A DNA stretch of 64,000 bases from Polaromonas sp. AET17H-212 (GTDB lineage: Bacteria; Pseudomonadota; Gammaproteobacteria; Burkholderiales; Burkholderiaceae_C): contig NZ_NBZW01000016.1 in the NCBI RefSeq assembly GCF_002379085.1, forward strand, positions 1-64,000, read 5' to 3'. Below the pieces are notes generated by a model. It made no database searches and had not been told where the DNA came from. It saw nothing but the letters and a program-made list of their open reading frames with translations. Numbering within the stretch: the first letter of the stretch is position 1; every line of letters starts with the position of its first letter. The position numbers and the translations under genes were made by a program. Positions 10,619 to 18,916 of the stretch are shown here, in pieces.

Positions 10619-11161
10619 TTGACGCTTGATCTGGTCGCCCGACCTGGCCACAGGCCCGCGCCGCGCCACATCGCGCTGCTGGGCGCAGCGGGTACCGGCA
10701 AGACCCGGCTGGCAAACCAACTCATGGCGGCGCTGGACAGCCGCCCCACCCCGCACCCTGCCCTTCTGGTTGCCGACAACCCGTCGCTGGCGGTTGTTTG
10801 TCAGGCCCGTGCCGGCGCACCGACCGACCCGCGCGGCTTCGGCTTTCATCAGGTCCTGCTCATGGGTCTGGATCTGCCGACGCCCGCCGGTCTCGCGGCG
10901 ACACAGGAGGCGGTCGACCAGCAGCTGCGCCTGACGCTTGCCAACGCGGAAGTGCCCTACACCGTGGTTTACGGCCAGGGGCCGCAGCGCCTGGCCCATG
11001 CACTGGGTGCGCTGCAGGGGCTGCTGGATGGCGGCAAGCCGTCTCCGCTGGCCACCGGTGGCCGGGAGCGCCGCCCCTGGGTCTGGGCCTGCGACACCTG
11101 CAGCGACCCGGACTGCGAACGCCGCCTGCTCAGCGACCTGCTGGCGCGCCGTCCGCCCTGA
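10619..11161 (+). CDS. P-loop NTP-binding protein of unknown function
   Basis: The protein has 180 residues. A clear Walker A motif, LLGAAGTGKT, sits near residues 20-29, followed by RLANQLMAAL. A possible Walker B-like strand is VLLMGLDLPTP (about 78-88). The C-terminus carries a small cysteine cluster, WACDTCSDPDCERRL, which could bind a metal or stabilise the fold. Length and composition suggest a small ATPase with no further domain. The best start is TTG at 10619, because no ATG lies before the P-loop. I recognise it only as a hypothetical protein of the kind found next to hslO in Comamonadaceae. Confidence 0.55.
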   Translation: MTLDLVARPGHRPAPRHIALLGAAGTGKTRLANQLMAALDSRPTPHPALLVADNPSLAVVCQARAGAPTDPRGFGFHQVLLMGLDLPTPAGLAATQEAVDQQLRLTLANAEVPYTVVYGQGPQRLAHALGALQGLLDGGKPSPLATGGRERRPWVWACDTCSDPDCERRLLSDLLARRPP

Positions 11162-11179
11162 TGGCCGACAGCATTGCAG

Positions 11180-12142
11180 CTACTGCACGGTAGGCGCAGG
11201 CGGCAGCTGGCTTTCCTGACGGGTGAAAATCTGCGCGGCATCGACCGGGTCGAAACCGTACTGCGCGCCGCAAAACTCGCAGCCCACGTCGATGCGCCCC
11301 TGCTCGGCGATGATGCTTTCCACCTCGGCCGTACCGAGGCTGCGCAACATGCCGCTGACACGCTCCTGCGAGCAGCTGCAGGCAAAGGTCGGCGTGCTGG
11401 GCACAAAACGCGTGACTTTTTCTTCCCAGAACAGGCGGTGCAGGATGGTGTCGGCGTCCAGGCCCAGCAACTCCTCGCGCTTGAGCGTGCCGGCCAGCAT
11501 GGCAATGCGTTTGTAGTCTTCGTTGCGACCGATCTCGTCTTCGTCGGCGCGTTGCCCGCCCTGCAGGTTGCCCTGACCCTGCACCGGCAGGCGCTGGATC
11601 AGCAGGCCAGCAGCGACCTGGCCGTCGGCCGCCAGAATCAGGCGGGTGTCGAGCTGCTCGCTTTGCAGCATGTAGTGCTCCAGCACTTCGCCGAGTTTTT
11701 CGAGCTTTTCATGCTGGTCGCCAAACAGCGGCACCACGCCCTGGTAGGGCTGCTGGCCCGGCAGCCGGTCTTTCGGGTCCAGCGTGATCGCGCAGCGGCC
11801 CTGGTTGTTGACGTTGACGAGACGGCTTAAGGTGTCGCCCGGCAACACGTCGCCGGTCACGGTCGCGGTGGCGCGCAGGCTCAGGTCGGGCTGCACTTCG
11901 ACCACGGCCAGCTTGACCGGGCCGTCCCCGAAAATCTGCAGGACCAGTGCCCCGTTGAACTTGATGTTGCCCTGCATCAGCGCGCCGGCGGCCGTCATTT
12001 CGCCGAGCAGTTGCATGACCTCGGGCGGGTAGCCGCCGCCGGCCTTGCGTCGCTGGAGGATTTCCTGCCAGGCGTCCGTCAGGCGCACCAGCATGCCGCG
12101 CACCGGCAGGCCGTCGAAAATGAATTTGTGCAGTTCGGACAT
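11180..12142 (-). CDS. hslO: Hsp33 redox-regulated chaperone
   Basis: The protein has 320 residues. Hsp33 is a cytoplasmic holdase turned on by oxidative stress when its zinc is lost and disulfides form. The N-terminal domain begins HKFIFDGLPVRGMLVRL and includes GEMTAAGALMQGNIKFNG. The redox switch is intact: a CSC pair in TFACSCSQERV and CEFCG near the C-terminus form the four-cysteine zinc site. A family B repeat begins 2 bases upstream of the ATG, so the ribosome-binding region (GGGGGCCTG on the minus strand) and probably the promoter lie within the repeat. Confidence 0.93.
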   Translation of the reverse strand: MSELHKFIFDGLPVRGMLVRLTDAWQEILQRRKAGGGYPPEVMQLLGEMTAAGALMQGNIKFNGALVLQIFGDGPVKLAVVEVQPDLSLRATATVTGDVLPGDTLSRLVNVNNQGRCAITLDPKDRLPGQQPYQGVVPLFGDQHEKLEKLGEVLEHYMLQSEQLDTRLILAADGQVAAGLLIQRLPVQGQGNLQGGQRADEDEIGRNEDYKRIAMLAGTLKREELLGLDADTILHRLFWEEKVTRFVPSTPTFACSCSQERVSGMLRSLGTAEVESIIAEQGRIDVGCEFCGAQYGFDPVDAAQIFTRQESQLPPAPTVQ

Positions 12143-12144
12143 CA

Positions 12145-12243
12145 GGCCCCCACGCTTGTCACTTCGTGTCCTGCGCTGCTCCCCGGGGGGGCGCTGCGCC
12201 TGCGGGCCGGCAAAGCCGGACCCGCGGCCCCGGCTGGAATGGG
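12145..12243 (-). repeat. Dispersed GC-rich repeat, copy 2 (family B)
   Basis: Reading from 12145 the element has GGCCCCCACGCTTGTCACTT, CCCCGGGGGGGCGCTGCGCC, GGGCCGGCAAAGCCGGACCC and GCGGCCCCGGCTGGAATGGG. This is the inverted orientation relative to the copies at 3053 and 40353. It abuts the hslO start codon. Confidence 0.8.
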
Positions 12244-12303
12244 GACACTGGTGTCAGCTGTCTGTGTGCACTTGTTGGGTTTGGTCATGGTCAGGGGGAG
12301 GGT

Positions 12304-12828
12304 TCAGGCGATCTTCTTGAAGCCGGCCTTGTAGCGCCGGGCATTCTCTACATAGTGCTGCGCAATCATTTTTAAACCCTCGATCTGCTCGGGCGAGAGT
12401 TGCCGCACGGCCTTGGCCGGGCTGCCGAGGATCATGGAGCCGTCGGGAAACTCCTTGCCTTCGGTCACCAGCGAACCGGCGCCCACCAGGCAGTTTTTGC
12501 CGATCTTCGCGTTGTTCAGAACAATCGCGCCTATGCCGATCAATGAGCCGTCGCCTATGGTGCAGCCGTGCAGCATGACCTGGTGGCCAATCGATACATT
12601 CGCGCCAATCGTCAGGGGCACGCCGTGGTCGGCATGCAGCACGCTGGCATCCTGGATGTTGGAGCCGCTGCCTATGCGTATGGTTTCGGTGTCGCCGCGC
12701 ACCACCGTGCCGAACCAGACGCTGACGCCTTCGGCCAGCTCGACATCCCCAATGACCTGGGCGCTGTCGGCAACCCAGGCGGTTTCATGGAGGGCGGGTA
12801 TCAGGTCGTCGAGTTGGTAGATGGCCAT
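12304..12828 (-). CDS. Gamma-class carbonic anhydrase-like hexapeptide-repeat protein
   Basis: The protein has 174 residues and a left-handed beta-helix built from hexapeptide repeats (VIGDVELAEGVSVWFGTVV and on). Zinc-site histidines of the gamma-carbonic-anhydrase family appear in VLHADHG and GHQVMLHGC. Related proteins (YrdA, CaiE-like) are trimeric; some hydrate CO2 and many have no proven activity. The ATG at 12828 gives the family's usual MAIYQLDD start. The gene is separated from hslO by a family B repeat and is divergent from the DUF455 gene. Confidence 0.85.
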   Translation of the reverse strand: MAIYQLDDLIPALHETAWVADSAQVIGDVELAEGVSVWFGTVVRGDTETIRIGSGSNIQDASVLHADHGVPLTIGANVSIGHQVMLHGCTIGDGSLIGIGAIVLNNAKIGKNCLVGAGSLVTEGKEFPDGSMILGSPAKAVRQLSPEQIEGLKMIAQHYVENARRYKAGFKKIA

Positions 12829-12968
12829 GGTGTGGGTAGGGGGTGGGGTTGGGAAAGCGGGAAGGGCCAGCTGGGTGCCGGCATCTGCCGTCAATTGTAA
12901 GGAAGAGGCCTTCTGCCCGCCCTGCAGGGTCTCTCCCGCACACCGGCGCCATCGCCGACAATCCTGCC

Positions 12969-13784
12969 ATGACGGCGACACCCGCACCCCCCGAACTGCG
13001 CCAGCAGGCCCTGCAGGCGCTGATGGAACCCGATCCACAGCAAAAAGTGCTGCTGGCCCAATGCCTGTGGTCGCAGGCAGCTACTCTTTCGATAGCGTTT
13101 CATGACCGTCTCGAGACGCCCGCCGGCCTGCCCGGCTGTCCGGCGCGGCCCGAGCTGCGCTCCCACCTCGATGTCCCCAAGCGCTCACCGTTCACCCCGC
13201 CGGGCCTGGCGGCCCTGATCCACGCCGTGACACACATCGAATTCAACGCGATCAACCTGGCGCTCGACGCCGCCTGGCGCTTTGACGGCATGCCGCCGGC
13301 CTATTACCTCGACTGGCTGAAAGTCGCCGCGGAAGAGGCCCAACACTTCAGCCTGCTGCGCGAGCACCTGCAGACGCTGGGTTATGACTATGGCGACTTT
13401 CCTGCCCACACCGGCCTCTGGGACATGACCGAAAAAACCGCCGGCGACGTGCTCGCGCGCATGGCGCTGGTGCCGCGCACGCTGGAAGCCCGCGGGCTGG
13501 ACGCCACCCCCGCGATGCAGGCCAAATTGCGCAAGGTGGGAACCCCCGCTGCGCTGGCCGCCGTCGGCATCCTCGACATCATCCTGCGCGACGAGATCGG
13601 CCATGTCGCCATCGGCAACCACTGGTACCGCCACCTGTGCCGGCAACGCCAACTCGATCCCGTGACGACGTACGCCGAGCTGGCGGCCCGGTATGAAGCG
13701 CCCGCGCTGCGCGGTCCGTTCAACCTGGCCGCCCGCCGCGCCGCCGGGTTTGACGAGGCCGAGCTGGCCCGGCTGGGCACCTGA
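12969..13784 (+). CDS. DUF455 ferritin-like protein
   Basis: The protein has 271 residues and belongs to the ferritin-like DUF455 family, presumed di-iron or di-manganese helical bundles without an assigned reaction. Metal-ligand-type motifs are AVTHIEFNAINLALD (about 98-112), AAEEAQHFSLLREHL (about 125-139) and RDEIGHVAIGNHWY (about 206-219). The E..H pairs are in the order expected for a ferritin-like site. An ATG with weak upstream signals at 12969 matches the family start. A family A short repeat is embedded in the N-terminal coding part and is translated as the SQAATLSIAFHD segment. Confidence 0.8.
   Translation: MTATPAPPELRQQALQALMEPDPQQKVLLAQCLWSQAATLSIAFHDRLETPAGLPGCPARPELRSHLDVPKRSPFTPPGLAALIHAVTHIEFNAINLALDAAWRFDGMPPAYYLDWLKVAAEEAQHFSLLREHLQTLGYDYGDFPAHTGLWDMTEKTAGDVLARMALVPRTLEARGLDATPAMQAKLRKVGTPAALAAVGILDIILRDEIGHVAIGNHWYRHLCRQRQLDPVTTYAELAARYEAPALRGPFNLAARRAAGFDEAELARLGT
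13073..13097. repeat. GCTAT/ATAGC short repeat (family A), inside the DUF455 gene
   Basis: GCAGGCAGCTACTCTTTCGA followed by TAGCG: inverted GCTAC/GATAGC arms preceded by the typical GGTCGCAGGCA context, also seen at 52045-52060. It is in frame in the host gene. Confidence 0.75.
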
Positions 13785-13826
13785 ACCACGACACAGCGGC
13801 CGCGCGCGGCGCAGAGGCCCGCCAGC

Positions 13827-13840
13827 TTGATACACATCAA
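13827..13840. promoter_or_regulatory. FNR/Anr-type box upstream of the cyclopropane synthase gene
   Basis: TTGATACACATCAA is a perfect match to the FNR-family consensus TTGAT-N4-ATCAA. It lies 164 bases upstream of the cfa-like start and 43 bases after the DUF455 stop. A TTGACA hexamer lies just downstream at 13861. Control by oxygen is an inference. Confidence 0.55.
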
Positions 13841-13961
13841 TACGCCGGGATCCGGGGCGGTTGACACTGGATCGGGTATTTCTCCCACGGCGCGAGTGCA
13901 CGGAACAACGGCAAGCTGGCGCAGGATTCAGTAATATGGCGGCTTCAGACCGTCAAATCGC

Positions 13962-13988
13962 AGAAGTTCCAGAAGTTGTAGAAGTTGC
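13962..13988 (+). repeat. Three tandem 9-bp units before cfa
   Basis: AGAAGTTCC, AGAAGTTGT and AGAAGTTGC occur head to tail, ending 15 bases before the cyclopropane-synthase ATG and touching its ribosome-binding region. Confidence 0.7.
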
Positions 13989-14003
13989 AGAGGAGGGTTT
14001 GCA

Positions 14004-15299
14004 ATGATCCGGCATCTCGTTCCCCAGATTGAATCGCAAATCGTGCGCCTGTCGTCGCCGGTAGCCGTGCAGTTGCCTGCGGGCCAGCTGCTCGGCCCGC
14101 CCGGCGCCCCGGTCAAGATGTCGTTTTCCCACTGGTCCAGCCTGACCCGGCTGCGCGCCGGCCAGATTGGCGCGCTGGCCGAGGAGTTTGTCGAGGGCAA
14201 GCTGCTCCTGGAAGGCCACATGCGCGACGTGATGGCCGTGGCCGTCAGCCTGCTGCCGGACAACCCGGTCCACATCGACGCCGGCTGGTGGACCACCCTG
14301 CAGCGCCAGATTCGCTCGCTCAGGGCGCATACGCCGGAAAAAGACGCCGAGCAGATCCAGTTCCACTACGATGTCTCGGACGACTTCTACGCCCTCTGGC
14401 TGGACCCGCGCCGCGTTTATTCCTGCGCCTACTACCGGGATGACAGCATGACCCTGGCCCAGGCCCAGGAGGCCAAGCTCGACCACATCTGCCGCAAGCT
14501 CATGCTGCAGCCCGGCGAGCGCTTCCTGGACATTGGCGCGGGCTGGGGCGGCCTGTTGCTGTGGGCGGCCGAGCATTACGGCGTCGAGGCCACCGGCATC
14601 ACGCTGTCGAAAAACCAGCATGCGCATGTGCAGCGCCTGATCGCCGACAAGGGCCTGCAGGGCCGGGTCCGGATGGAGCTGTGCGACTACCGCCAGCTCG
14701 ATGAAAGCCAGCCCTACGACAAGATTTCGTCGGTGGGCATGTTCGAACACGTGGGCCGTGCCAACATGACGGCGTACTTCCGCAAGATCCGGCGCCTGCT
14801 GGCACCGGGCGGGCTGGTCATGAACCACGGCATCACCGCCGGCGGGCCGGACAACGACCAGCTCGGCGCCGGCATGGGCGACTTCATCGAAAAATACATT
14901 TTCCCCGGCGGGCAATTGCTGCATGTCAGCGACGTGCTCGACCACATGGCACGCGGCGGGCTGGAGATGGTCGACACGGAAAACCTGCGGCCTCACTATG
15001 CGCGCACGCTGTGGGACTGGTCCGATGCGCTGGAGGCCCGGCTGGACGCGGCGCAGCAGGTGCTGGCCGCCCGCAGCGGCAGCGAGCGCGGCGAAAAAAT
15101 CCTGCGCGCCTACCGCCTCTACCTGGCCGGCAGCGCCATGGGCTTCGAGCAAGGCTGGCTCTCGCTGCACCAGATGCTGGCCACCCGGCCCGCCGAAGGC
15201 GCGTCCGGCAACGCCGGCAAGGGTGCGCCAAGCGTTTACCCGTTCAGCCGCGACTACATGTATGCGCCCCCGGCCGGCCCGGGCAACGCGCCGGGCTGA
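14004..15299 (+). CDS. Cyclopropane-fatty-acyl-phospholipid synthase family methyltransferase
   Basis: The protein has 431 residues. CFA synthases transfer a methylene from S-adenosylmethionine to the double bond of membrane phospholipid acyl chains. The N-terminal lipid-binding domain is followed by IQFHYDVSDDFYALWLDPRRVYSCAYY, the SAM site FLDIGAGWGGLLLWAAEHYGV, the GITLSKNQ segment and the bicarbonate/active-site region SVGMFEHVGRANM. C-terminal YRLYLAGSAMGFEQGWLSLHQ is the family's usual closing helix. The start has GAGGAGGG upstream. The FNR-type box further up hints at oxygen-linked expression, plausible for a membrane-remodelling enzyme. Confidence 0.88.
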   Translation: MIRHLVPQIESQIVRLSSPVAVQLPAGQLLGPPGAPVKMSFSHWSSLTRLRAGQIGALAEEFVEGKLLLEGHMRDVMAVAVSLLPDNPVHIDAGWWTTLQRQIRSLRAHTPEKDAEQIQFHYDVSDDFYALWLDPRRVYSCAYYRDDSMTLAQAQEAKLDHICRKLMLQPGERFLDIGAGWGGLLLWAAEHYGVEATGITLSKNQHAHVQRLIADKGLQGRVRMELCDYRQLDESQPYDKISSVGMFEHVGRANMTAYFRKIRRLLAPGGLVMNHGITAGGPDNDQLGAGMGDFIEKYIFPGGQLLHVSDVLDHMARGGLEMVDTENLRPHYARTLWDWSDALEARLDAAQQVLAARSGSERGEKILRAYRLYLAGSAMGFEQGWLSLHQMLATRPAEGASGNAGKGAPSVYPFSRDYMYAPPAGPGNAPG

Positions 15300-15362
15300 A
15301 CCGGTCGCCTTCCGGAAATTCCCGATCAAATCGGCCTGTTGCCAGCATGCGATGGGCGCAGA

Positions 15363-15385
15363 CAGCTATTAAATCAATAGCATGC
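15363..15385. repeat. GCTAT/ATAGC short repeat (family A), intergenic
   Basis: CAGCTATTAAATCAATAGCA is an inverted GCTATT...AATAGC pair between the cfa-like gene and the converging Bug receptor gene. Confidence 0.75.
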
Positions 15386-15398
15386 GACACCCCGAGGC

Positions 15399-16391
15399 TC
15401 AGTCGCCCTTGATCTGCGCCGCCTTGATGATGCGGGCGTTGTTGTCGGACTCCTGCGCAATCTGCCGCCCGAACTCGGCGGCGCTGCCGCCCGTCAGCAC
15501 GTTGTCGGCGCCCAGCAGGCGCTTGCGCAACTCGGGCGTCTTCAGGGCCAGATTGATTTCGGTGTTCAGGCGCGACAGCACGGCCTCGGGTGTTTTTCCG
15601 GGTGCAAACACGCCGAACAGCGAGCTCAGGTTGGCCGGCGCAAATCCGAGTTCGGCAAAGGTCGGCACCTGCGGCAGGGCCTCCACCCGCGCCGGTGCAC
15701 CGACTGCCAGCGGGCGCAGCTTGCCGGACTGGATGTGCGGCATCACCGCGCCGCTGAGGTTGGTGGTGATCACTTCAAACTGCCCGCTCAGGGCATCGGT
15801 CAGTTGCTGGCCGCCGCCTTTGTAGGGAATGTGGGTGAAGCCGGCTTTCGCGCCGTGCTGGACCTGCTCGAGCACGATGTGGCCCACCGTGGCCAGCCCC
15901 GAGGTGGACCAGCGGATGCCGCCGGGTCTGGCTTTCGCCGCGGCCAACAGGTCCTTGAAGTCCTTGCCTTCAAAAGCAGAGGTGGCCAGCAACACCACCG
16001 GCGAGTACATCACGCTGGCCACCGGGGCAATGTCCCGGGCCGGGTCATAGGGCAGCTTGCCCAGGTGCGGGTTTAGCGCCAGCGGGCTGATCGAGGAAAA
16101 GCCGATGGTGTAGCCGTCCGGCGCGGCCTTGGCCACGGCGTCCATGCCGATGCTGCCGCCCGCACCGGCCCGGTTTTCCACCACTACCGGAGTGCCCAGC
16201 TGCGCGGCCAGCTTGTCGGCCAGCGCACGCGCGATGTTGTCGCTCAGGCCGCCCGGCGGGTAAGCCACCACGATGCGGATGGGGCGTGCCGGCCAGGCGC
16301 CCTGGGCGGCGGCAGACAGAGGCATCCAGCTGGTGCCGAGGGCGAGCAAGGACAGGGCAAACAGGCCGTGACGGCGATTCAGGCGTGACAT
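15399..16391 (-). CDS. Bug-family (TTT) periplasmic solute receptor
   Basis: The protein has 330 residues. Bug proteins are extracytoplasmic receptors, some working with tripartite tricarboxylate transporters, that bind carboxylates or similar solutes. It has a signal peptide (LFALSLLALGTSWMPLSAAAQ), the strand RPIRIVVAYPPGGLSDNIAR, the conserved VVVENRAGAGGSIGMDAVAK loop and FTHIPYKGGGQQLTDALSG. No transporter membrane genes are adjacent, which is usual for this hugely expanded family in Burkholderiales. The longer open frame upstream runs antisense-like through xerD in another phase and is not part of the gene. The ligand is unknown. Confidence 0.88.
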   Translation of the reverse strand: MSRLNRRHGLFALSLLALGTSWMPLSAAAQGAWPARPIRIVVAYPPGGLSDNIARALADKLAAQLGTPVVVENRAGAGGSIGMDAVAKAAPDGYTIGFSSISPLALNPHLGKLPYDPARDIAPVASVMYSPVVLLATSAFEGKDFKDLLAAAKARPGGIRWSTSGLATVGHIVLEQVQHGAKAGFTHIPYKGGGQQLTDALSGQFEVITTNLSGAVMPHIQSGKLRPLAVGAPARVEALPQVPTFAELGFAPANLSSLFGVFAPGKTPEAVLSRLNTEINLALKTPELRKRLLGADNVLTGGSAAEFGRQIAQESDNNARIIKAAQIKGD

Positions 16392-16453
16392 GAGAAGGTC
16401 CGGAAGTGAAAGGGAAGCCTCATTTTGCCCTGCCCCCATCCCTTCCTGCGGGC

Positions 16454-17356
16454 TCAGCCTCGGGGGTGGTGGTGCGCGTGCAGCGCCTTCAGGCGTTCGC
16501 GCGCCACATGGGTGTAGATGGTGGTGGTGGAGATGTCGGCGTGGCCCAGCAGCATCTGCACCGCCCGCAGGTCGGCGCCATGGTTGAGCAGGTGGGTGGC
16601 AAAGGCGTGACGCAAGGTGTGCGGCGACAGCGGCGAGGTGATGCCCGCCCGCAGCGCATGTTTCTTGACCAGCATCCAGAACATCACGCGGCTCATGCCG
16701 CTGCCGCGGCCGGTGACAAACAGGTCGTCGGTCTGCTGCCCGCCCAGGATCGCGGGGCGCGCTTCGGCGAGGTAGTGCTCGATCGCCTGCCGCGCCACTT
16801 GGCCGAAGGGCACCAGGCGCTCCTTGCTGCCCTTGCCCATGACGCGCAGCACCCCCTCGTTCATGCCGACATGGAAGGTCTTGAGCCCGACCAGCTCGCT
16901 CACACGCAGGCCGCTGGCGTACATCAGTTCCAGCATGGCGCGGTCGCGCAGGCCCAGCGGCGTGTCGCTGTCGGGCGCGGCCAGCAGCAACTCGACCTGG
17001 GCTTCCGACATGAGTTTGGGCACACGCAGGGCCTGTTTGGCCGACTGCAGTTTGAGGGTGGGGTCGGCGTGGATCAGACGCTCGCGCAGGGCCCAGCGGA
17101 AGTAGCGCTTGAACACCGTCAGGCGCCGGTTCGCGGAGGTCGCCCGGGTGCTGGCGTGCCGGGCCGAAAAATAGGCGTTCAGGTCGCGCTCGGCACTGTC
17201 GTCGAGCTTGCGGGCGCCCTGCTCTTTCGCCCCCAGCCAGAGCGCATACAGCGACAGGTCGCGCCGGTAGGCGGCCAGCGTGTTTTTGGACAAGCCGTCT
17301 TCCAGCCACATGGCGTCGACAAAGGCATCAATGCTGGACTGGCTCTGGGGATTCAT
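16454..17356 (-). CDS. xerD: Tyrosine recombinase XerD
   Basis: The protein has 300 residues, the standard length for XerC/XerD, which resolve chromosome dimers at dif during division. The catalytic set is complete: Arg151 (SGLRVSEL), Lys175 (GKGSKERLVPFG), His246 and Arg249 (PHTLRH), His272 (LLGHADIST) and nucleophile Tyr281 (TTIYTH). The N-terminal SAM-like DNA-binding domain has LSKNTLAAYRRDL. XerD is preferred over XerC by the general pattern of the C-terminus and by length. The neighbours are housekeeping and transport genes rather than mobile DNA, so it is not an integrase of an element. Confidence 0.88.
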   Translation of the reverse strand: MNPQSQSSIDAFVDAMWLEDGLSKNTLAAYRRDLSLYALWLGAKEQGARKLDDSAERDLNAYFSARHASTRATSANRRLTVFKRYFRWALRERLIHADPTLKLQSAKQALRVPKLMSEAQVELLLAAPDSDTPLGLRDRAMLELMYASGLRVSELVGLKTFHVGMNEGVLRVMGKGSKERLVPFGQVARQAIEHYLAEARPAILGGQQTDDLFVTGRGSGMSRVMFWMLVKKHALRAGITSPLSPHTLRHAFATHLLNHGADLRAVQMLLGHADISTTTIYTHVARERLKALHAHHHPRG

Positions 17357-17392
17357 AAGCGCAACGATAACAAACCGAACAAACGGACCCCC

Positions 17393-17433
17393 TGCAAAAA
17401 AAAGGGCCCCATCAGCTCAAGGCTGGCGGGGCC
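17393..17433 (-). terminator. Terminator of the second Bug receptor gene
   Basis: GGCCCCATCAGC pairs with GCTGGCGGGGCC at 17405-17433. On the minus strand the stem is followed by a run of eight or more T residues. Confidence 0.85.
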
Positions 17434-17474
17434 GGGGAAACACGGGAAAGGCGGTCCAACCGCCTGGCCGGCAC

Positions 17475-18449
17475 TTACTCGAGCGACAGCTTGGAGGTGG
17501 TCACCACTTTTTTGTAAACCTCGAACTCGGCCTTGATCTGGGCCGTGAACTGCTCGGGCGTGTTGCCGACGATGATGGAGCCGGTGTCCTCGATGCGCTT
17601 GCGCACCGCCGGGTCCTGCAGGGCCTTGAGCGTGGCCGCGCTGACCTTGTCGACCACCTCTTTTGGCAGGCCCTTGGGGCCCAGAATACCGTAATACGCC
17701 ATGCGGTTGACCGGCTCGAGGCCGACTTCCTTGAAGGTCGGCACATCCGGCAGGACCGCCAGACGCTGCGGCGCGGCCACCACGATCGGGATCAGGCGTT
17801 TTTGCTGGATGAAAGGCAGTGCCGAGGGGATGTTGTCGAAAATGATCTGCACCTGGCCGGCCACCGTGTCGTTCAGGGCCGGGCCCGCGCCGCGGTAGGG
17901 AATGTGGGTGATGAAGGCACCGCTCAGGCTTTTGAACAGTTCGGTCTGCAGGTGGCCGATGCCCCCGGTGCCCGACGAGGCGTAGGAGTACTTGCCGGGG
18001 TTCTTCTTGATCTCGGCAATGAACTCCTTGTAGTTGCGCGCCGGAAAGCTGGGGTGCACCGCGATGATGTTGGGCGTGGCCGCAATGTTGATGATGGGCG
18101 TGAAGTCCGTCAGCGGGTTGTACGGGATCTTGGTGTTGATGGCCGGGTTGGCCGCGGTGGTGGACACCGTCGCCATGCCCAGCGAATAACCGTCCGGCAC
18201 GGAACGCACGGTTTCCAGGGCGCCGACCACGCCGCCGCCACCGGCCTTGTTCTCGACGATCACGCTTTGCCCCAGGGCCTTGCCCAGCGGCTCGGCGATC
18301 ACGCGCGCAACGATGTCGGTGGTGCCGCCCGGTGCAAAAGGCACCTGCAGCTTGACAACCTTGTTCGGGTAGGACTGGGCCAGGGCAGAGCCTGCCGCCG
18401 CCGTAGCCAGCGTCAGTGCAGAAAGGGTGAGTAGATAACGACGTTGCAT
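17475..18449 (-). CDS. Bug-family (TTT) periplasmic solute receptor, second copy
   Basis: The protein has 324 residues starting MQRRYLLTLSALTLATAAAG, a signal peptide ending near ALAQ. AAGGA lies 8 bases upstream of the ATG. Family landmarks are KVVKLQVPFAPGGTTDIVAR, VIVENKAGGGGVVGALETV, FITHIPYRGAGPALNDTVAG and a C-terminal FEVYKKVV region. It is clearly diverged from the copy at 15399, so the two are not a recent duplication. It probably binds an organic acid in the periplasm. It is monocistronic with its own terminator, and a structured repeat element lies just upstream. Confidence 0.88.
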   Translation of the reverse strand: MQRRYLLTLSALTLATAAAGSALAQSYPNKVVKLQVPFAPGGTTDIVARVIAEPLGKALGQSVIVENKAGGGGVVGALETVRSVPDGYSLGMATVSTTAANPAINTKIPYNPLTDFTPIINIAATPNIIAVHPSFPARNYKEFIAEIKKNPGKYSYASSGTGGIGHLQTELFKSLSGAFITHIPYRGAGPALNDTVAGQVQIIFDNIPSALPFIQQKRLIPIVVAAPQRLAVLPDVPTFKEVGLEPVNRMAYYGILGPKGLPKEVVDKVSAATLKALQDPAVRKRIEDTGSIIVGNTPEQFTAQIKAEFEVYKKVVTTSKLSLE

Positions 18450-18540
18450 AACGATTTTCCTTGCGATAGAGAGTTGACAGCCTCTATCGTAAGCGCAAGC
18501 ACCCTGCCACCTTGTTGTGGAATACGCATAAGGGCAATCC

Positions 18541-18885
18541 CCTAGGGACCCTCTGCCTGACTCGCGCCGAGCGCGGCGGGGCTTTTGCGGGATGAGCCGT
18601 GAGGCGCAAAACCCAAGGCAAGGCTGAACGCCTTGCCTGGTTTTGCAACGAAGCACTGGCAACCGCGGTCGCGGTTGCAGCCCTTTGAGCCCCAATGGGT
18701 ATGCACGGCCTCTGGCCGTGCGTGCCCGCAAAACCACGCCCCTTCGGGTTCGGACCAAAACGGGCGCTTTCCTCACCAAACCCCTTGCGTGTGCTTTTCA
18801 GCACACGCTGCGTGGTGCTGGCGAGCAAATCATCCCGTTGTGGACCCGAACGCGCATGGCGGGAGTCAGGCAGAGGGTCCCTAGG
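18541..18885. mobile_element. 345-bp inverted-repeat-bounded structured element (MITE-like)
   Basis: The element is bounded by perfect 23-bp inverted repeats, 18541-18563 (CCTAGGGACCC...) and 18863-18885 (...GGGTCCCTAGG), with imperfect pairing continuing inward. The interior contains at least three more hairpins: GCAAAACC/GGTTTTGC with a nested AAGGCAAGG/CCTTGCCTG stem (18606-18646), CAACCGC/GCGGTTG (18660-18677) and GCGTGTGC/GCACACGC (18787-18808). No transposase gene and no convincing target-site duplication were seen. It could be a nonautonomous element, a REP-type cluster or a structured RNA. It fills most of the gap between the Bug gene and the AEC transporter. Confidence 0.6.
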
Positions 18886-18916
18886 CTTTGCGCCTGTTGC
18901 GGTTATTCTTGCCGGG

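Noticed and set aside
15399..17309. Apparent 636-residue fusion ending in the Bug receptor
   Set aside because: The extra N-terminal 306 residues overlap xerD in another phase, are Arg/Pro-rich and lack any domain. The receptor starts at its signal peptide at 16391.
16454..17356. xerD as the integrase of a mobile island
   Set aside because: Length and motifs fit housekeeping XerD, and no attachment repeats or phage genes surround it.
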